From Maribacter halichondriae (GTDB lineage: Bacteria; Bacteroidota; Bacteroidia; Flavobacteriales; Flavobacteriaceae): a stretch of 64,000 nucleotides of DNA. Position numbers and translations under genes: made by a program. This document shows positions 61,280 to 64,000 of the stretch, in pieces. The stretch spans positions 3,724,001 to 3,788,000 of the forward strand of contig NZ_CP107030.1 in NCBI RefSeq assembly GCF_027474825.1, read 5' to 3'. A model generated the notes under the pieces. That model saw nothing but the letters and a program-made list of their open reading frames with translations, ran no database searches and was not told the origin of the DNA. Every line of letters begins with the position of its first letter. Position 1 is the first letter of the stretch.

Positions 61280-62506
61280 TTACTCCGTACCGCTGGACAC
61301 AATAAGTTCGTTATATAGTTCTAAGTATTCCTTGTACTTATCATTCTTGTTGAACATCTGTTTGGCGTTCCTTACACATGAAGCGGTATAATACTCTTTG
61401 CCTTTTTTCTTTATCGTTCTGAGAGCCTTCAATAGTTCTGTCAGCGAACCCTGCTCTATGATGAGTCCTGTCTCGGGAGTAACCGATTCGACACTTCCAC
61501 CAGTTCGATATGTTATTATGGGTGTTCCACAGGATAGTGCTTCCAAGTTTGTAGTAGGAAAGGTGTCGGCATAGGTCAGGTTTACGAATACATCGGAAGT
61601 GGTGTACAATTCGATAAGTTCTTGAATATTTCTGGTCCGCTGAAGGCCAATTATGTTTGCTGGCAGTGACTTCAGTTGCTTTTCATTCAATCCGACCATG
61701 ACAATGACCTCATCATCCGCTAATTCTTTACTTATGGACAACAAATCGTCCCAGCCTTTTATTTTTGTCCATACGCTTGCCACTCCAAGAATGAGGAATT
61801 TGTCAAGTACATTATGTTTTTTTCTGAAAGAAAAGTCAAGTTTTGGAGAAAAGAGTTCGGTATCTATTCCGTTTTGAATGACCCTTTTATGATGATTAGT
61901 TAAAAATGATTCATCGACCAAATCGCCCAACCAATTTGATACGGGTACCAAGGTCAAATTTGATTGATCGGTGAACAATTTCTTTTTCAAGATGTGGTTT
62001 TTGGTAGATCGATCCCTAAAGAGACTGGTAGGATAGCTTTGAATTTGAGGGCAGTTTTGACACTCCGTTTTCCATTTTTCACAACCAACAAGTTCAAAAT
62101 GGGTACAGTGACCTGTCATGGCCCAACAATCATGTAAACTCCATACAACGGGAATTCCACTTTTTGTCAAATATGAGAAAAGTACCTCGATATTAATATA
62201 GTAGCCATGTATATTATGCAGTTGGATTATAGAAGGCTTTATTTTTTCTATTTCCTTGATCAGTCGTTTTGTTGCCTTAATCGATGCAAGGGCATGTCTA
62301 TCCAATAATCTAGTCTGTAATAAATGCCAATACGTATCGAAAGTATTGCCAACTTTTATTAATTCAGAAGTGCTCAAGTTTTCTTGGCGACCATACGCAA
62401 TATAACTCTCCCAACCACTGGCAATAGCCATTTGACCTATTTCTTCGGCTATGCGACCCGTAGAACCATAGTTTACCTCGATGTTTATTTGTAGCAATCT
62501 TTTCAT
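61280..62506 (-). CDS. Family 4 glycosyltransferase
   Basis: This protein of about 408 residues is a GT-B enzyme. The N-terminal domain has RLLQINIEVNYGSTGRIAEEIGQMA and IIQLHNIHGYYINIEVLFSYL, plus a cysteine-rich segment (HCTHFELVGCEKWKTECQNCPQ). The C-terminal donor site has ILGVASVWTKIKGWDDLL, FVNLTYADTFPTTNLEALSCGTPIITYRTGGSVE and an E-x7-E-like pattern. The ATG at 62506 is chosen over a frame opening 12 codons earlier, because glycosyltransferase homologues begin at MKRLLQIN. It is divergent from the MBOAT gene. The 288-bp gap to the carbamoyltransferase shows nothing recognisable. Confidence 0.9.
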   Translation of the reverse strand: MKRLLQINIEVNYGSTGRIAEEIGQMAIASGWESYIAYGRQENLSTSELIKVGNTFDTYWHLLQTRLLDRHALASIKATKRLIKEIEKIKPSIIQLHNIHGYYINIEVLFSYLTKSGIPVVWSLHDCWAMTGHCTHFELVGCEKWKTECQNCPQIQSYPTSLFRDRSTKNHILKKKLFTDQSNLTLVPVSNWLGDLVDESFLTNHHKRVIQNGIDTELFSPKLDFSFRKKHNVLDKFLILGVASVWTKIKGWDDLLSISKELADDEVIVMVGLNEKQLKSLPANIIGLQRTRNIQELIELYTTSDVFVNLTYADTFPTTNLEALSCGTPIITYRTGGSVESVTPETGLIIEQGSLTELLKALRTIKKKGKEYYTASCVRNAKQMFNKNDKYKEYLELYNELIVSSGTE

Positions 62507-62969
62507 AGTACTACTTGGGGTTTTTTCTGAGTGCCAGTGCACTTGGAATATAACACTAAGTCGTTGCGAATTTACTTAATTGTTTTGTCACAAAAGGTTT
62601 TAAAAAAGTTGGCTTCTCCCTCTTTTAATAACTTTCCCTTTGTCATTGGTCAAAATGATTCTTCAACAATCCAGCGTTCTTTGTATTAGGTTATTTTTCA
62701 AAAAAAACAAACCTTGTTGAGTTGCTATTAACGTTTTAACGATTATTAAATTGTTGATATTCTAAAAAGATGATAAAGCCGAAGTTGGATTTTTCGACCC
62801 AGCCTTAGCTTTTAAAGTTTTATTGCCTGAATAGGCTAAATGATCATAATAGACGTTATACTTGTCGATAACTATTATAAATTCGGCTTCAAGAAATTGA
62901 TGAAAATTTCCCGATGAACCATATTATAATTGTGATTTTGGACCTGTTAATGATTTAGCGAATTCTTAG
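62507..62969. other. Divergent intergenic region between GT4 and MBOAT genes
   Basis: This 463-bp AT-rich gap separates two divergent genes and must hold promoters for both. I see no hairpin with a T-run, no RNA gene and no confident -7/-33 pair. Confidence 0.45.
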
Positions 62970-64000
62970 ATGCTTTTTAATTCCATTGATTTTGCCATTT
63001 TTCTACCGATAGTCTTTGTGCTCTATTGGTTTAGCGCCAAAAAAGACATGCGGTATCAAAACATATTGATTGTTTTGGCAAGCTATTTTTTTTATGGCAT
63101 GTGGGATTATCGTTTTTTGGCGTTGATTATATTCAGTACACTGGTTGACTACACGCTGGGCCGACAGATGGCAAAGACGGATGTTCAAAGCACAAGGAAA
63201 ATTTTGTTGTGGACAAGCATCATAGTGAACCTCGGATTCTTGGGATTTTTTAAATATTATAATTTCTTTCTCGATAATTTTGTTGATTTGTTTACTTTTT
63301 TTGGGCAGCCCATAAGCACACGTTCATTGAATATAGTATTACCTGTGGGCATAAGTTTCTATACTTTTCAAACATTAAGTTACACCATAGATGTATATCG
63401 AAAAAACCTTGATCCTACCAAAGATTTTATTGCTTTTGCAGCCTTCGTTAGTTTCTTTCCACAGTTAGTTGCCGGCCCTATCGAGCGCGCCACTAATTTG
63501 CTACCACAATTCAGATTAGAAAGAGTTTTTGAGTATAACAAAGCGGTAGACGGACTTCGTCAGATGTTATGGGGCCTTTTCAAGAAAATGGTGATTGCCG
63601 ATAACGCCGCCAAATTTGCCAATATAATTTTTGATAATTCTGAAGCTTATTCGGGCAGTACACTTTTATTGGGCGGAGTATTTTTTGCCTTTCAAATTTA
63701 TGGTGATTTTTCAGGGTATTCCGATATCGCAATAGGTACATCACGGCTTTTTGGTTTTGATTTGATGAAGAATTTTGCTTTTCCTTATTTTTCAAGGGAT
63801 ATCTCGGAATTCTGGCGACGCTGGCATATTTCATTATCTACCTGGTTCAGGGATTATCTCTATATTCCATTAGGAGGAAGTCGAGGAGGCATTTGGATGA
63901 AAGTCAGAAATACGTTCATCATTTTTTTGGTGAGTGGATTTTGGCATGGGGCCAATTGGACCTTTGTAGTATGGGGAGCTCTCAACGCCATTTATTTCTT
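62970..64000 (+). CDS. MBOAT-family O-acyltransferase, 5' part (cut by window edge)
   Basis: The frame opens at ATG 62970 and runs off the window after 343 codons. Many hydrophobic helices are present (FLPIVFVLYWF, ILIVLASYFFYGMW, WTSIIVNLGFLGFFKYY). AlgI-type signatures include LPVGISFYTFQTLSYTIDVYR, FFPQLVAGPIERA, FAFQIYGDFSGYSDIAIGTSRLFG, ISEFWRRWHISLSTWFRDYLYIPLGGSR and the catalytic histidine in SGFWHGANW. Such proteins O-acetylate or otherwise acylate exported polysaccharides such as alginate. It begins a plus-strand group that continues outside the window; an AlgJ/SGNH-type partner would be expected there. Confidence 0.95.
   Translation, partial: MLFNSIDFAIFLPIVFVLYWFSAKKDMRYQNILIVLASYFFYGMWDYRFLALIIFSTLVDYTLGRQMAKTDVQSTRKILLWTSIIVNLGFLGFFKYYNFFLDNFVDLFTFFGQPISTRSLNIVLPVGISFYTFQTLSYTIDVYRKNLDPTKDFIAFAAFVSFFPQLVAGPIERATNLLPQFRLERVFEYNKAVDGLRQMLWGLFKKMVIADNAAKFANIIFDNSEAYSGSTLLLGGVFFAFQIYGDFSGYSDIAIGTSRLFGFDLMKNFAFPYFSRDISEFWRRWHISLSTWFRDYLYIPLGGSRGGIWMKVRNTFIIFLVSGFWHGANWTFVVWGALNAIYF

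Overview
The window looks like a chromosomal segment of a marine Flavobacteriaceae bacterium (phylum Bacteroidota); the genus cannot be fixed from sequence alone. The evidence is a SusC/SusD pair, a giant protein ending in a type B gliding-motility/T9SS C-terminal domain, bacillithiol synthesis (BshA), LptD and TamB envelope genes, a C-x-P-S-R sulfatase and AT-rich intergenic DNA with few Shine-Dalgarno sequences. No tRNA, rRNA, CRISPR array, prophage or complete insertion sequence was seen.

Layout. 1-1.3 kb: the end of a DeoR-type regulator, then murQ (MurNAc-6-phosphate etherase). 1.3-3.0 kb: cytochrome c and a PQQ-type sugar dehydrogenase on the minus strand. 3.2-12.0 kb: one approximately 2,930-residue SprB-like repeat adhesin, broken into three frames here. 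12.3-23.6 kb: a polysaccharide-utilisation-like region with an esterase and a sulfatase on plus, and SusC, SusD and an FG-GAP/ASPIC-UnbV lipoprotein on minus. 24.1-29.8 kb: a minus-strand housekeeping block (tsaD, methyltransferase, rsmE, DUF4159, AI-2E family, THUMP-like methyltransferase), divergent from a tamB-like gene. 34.7-37.6 kb: pfkA, gap and a BadF-type amino-sugar kinase. 37.8-41.1 kb: ridA and lptD-like. 41.2-47.1 kb: an Amidase_3 protein with an exact 264-bp tandem repeat, MlaD, a two-gene Hdr-like Fe-S module and a conserved small protein. 47.2-51.8 kb: a GH3/serine-hydrolase fusion, bshA and a small lipoprotein. 52.3-55.1 kb: CotH-family and OmpA-family proteins. 55.4-64.0 kb: an exopolysaccharide cluster with a GDP-mannose-epimerase-like enzyme, an initiating sugar transferase, two glycosyltransferases, a carbamoyltransferase and a partial MBOAT acyltransferase.

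Themes. Cell-wall turnover recurs: murQ, a BadF-type kinase, a NagZ-like fusion and an amidase could release and recycle amino sugars. Outer-membrane biogenesis also recurs: LptD, TamB, MlaD and OmpA.

A key caveat is that ten genes are broken at 13 sites, each repaired by a one-base change: twelve restore a missing base and one removes an extra base. Most lie in homopolymers, and every repaired gene has a length divisible by three and regains family motifs. The simplest reading is base-calling or assembly indels, so I annotate these as single genes and not pseudogenes.

I did not find a clearly novel defence or mobile system. The least explained items are the Hdr-like module behind MlaD, the orphan giant adhesin, the 264-bp repeat in the amidase and several structured intergenic repeats.
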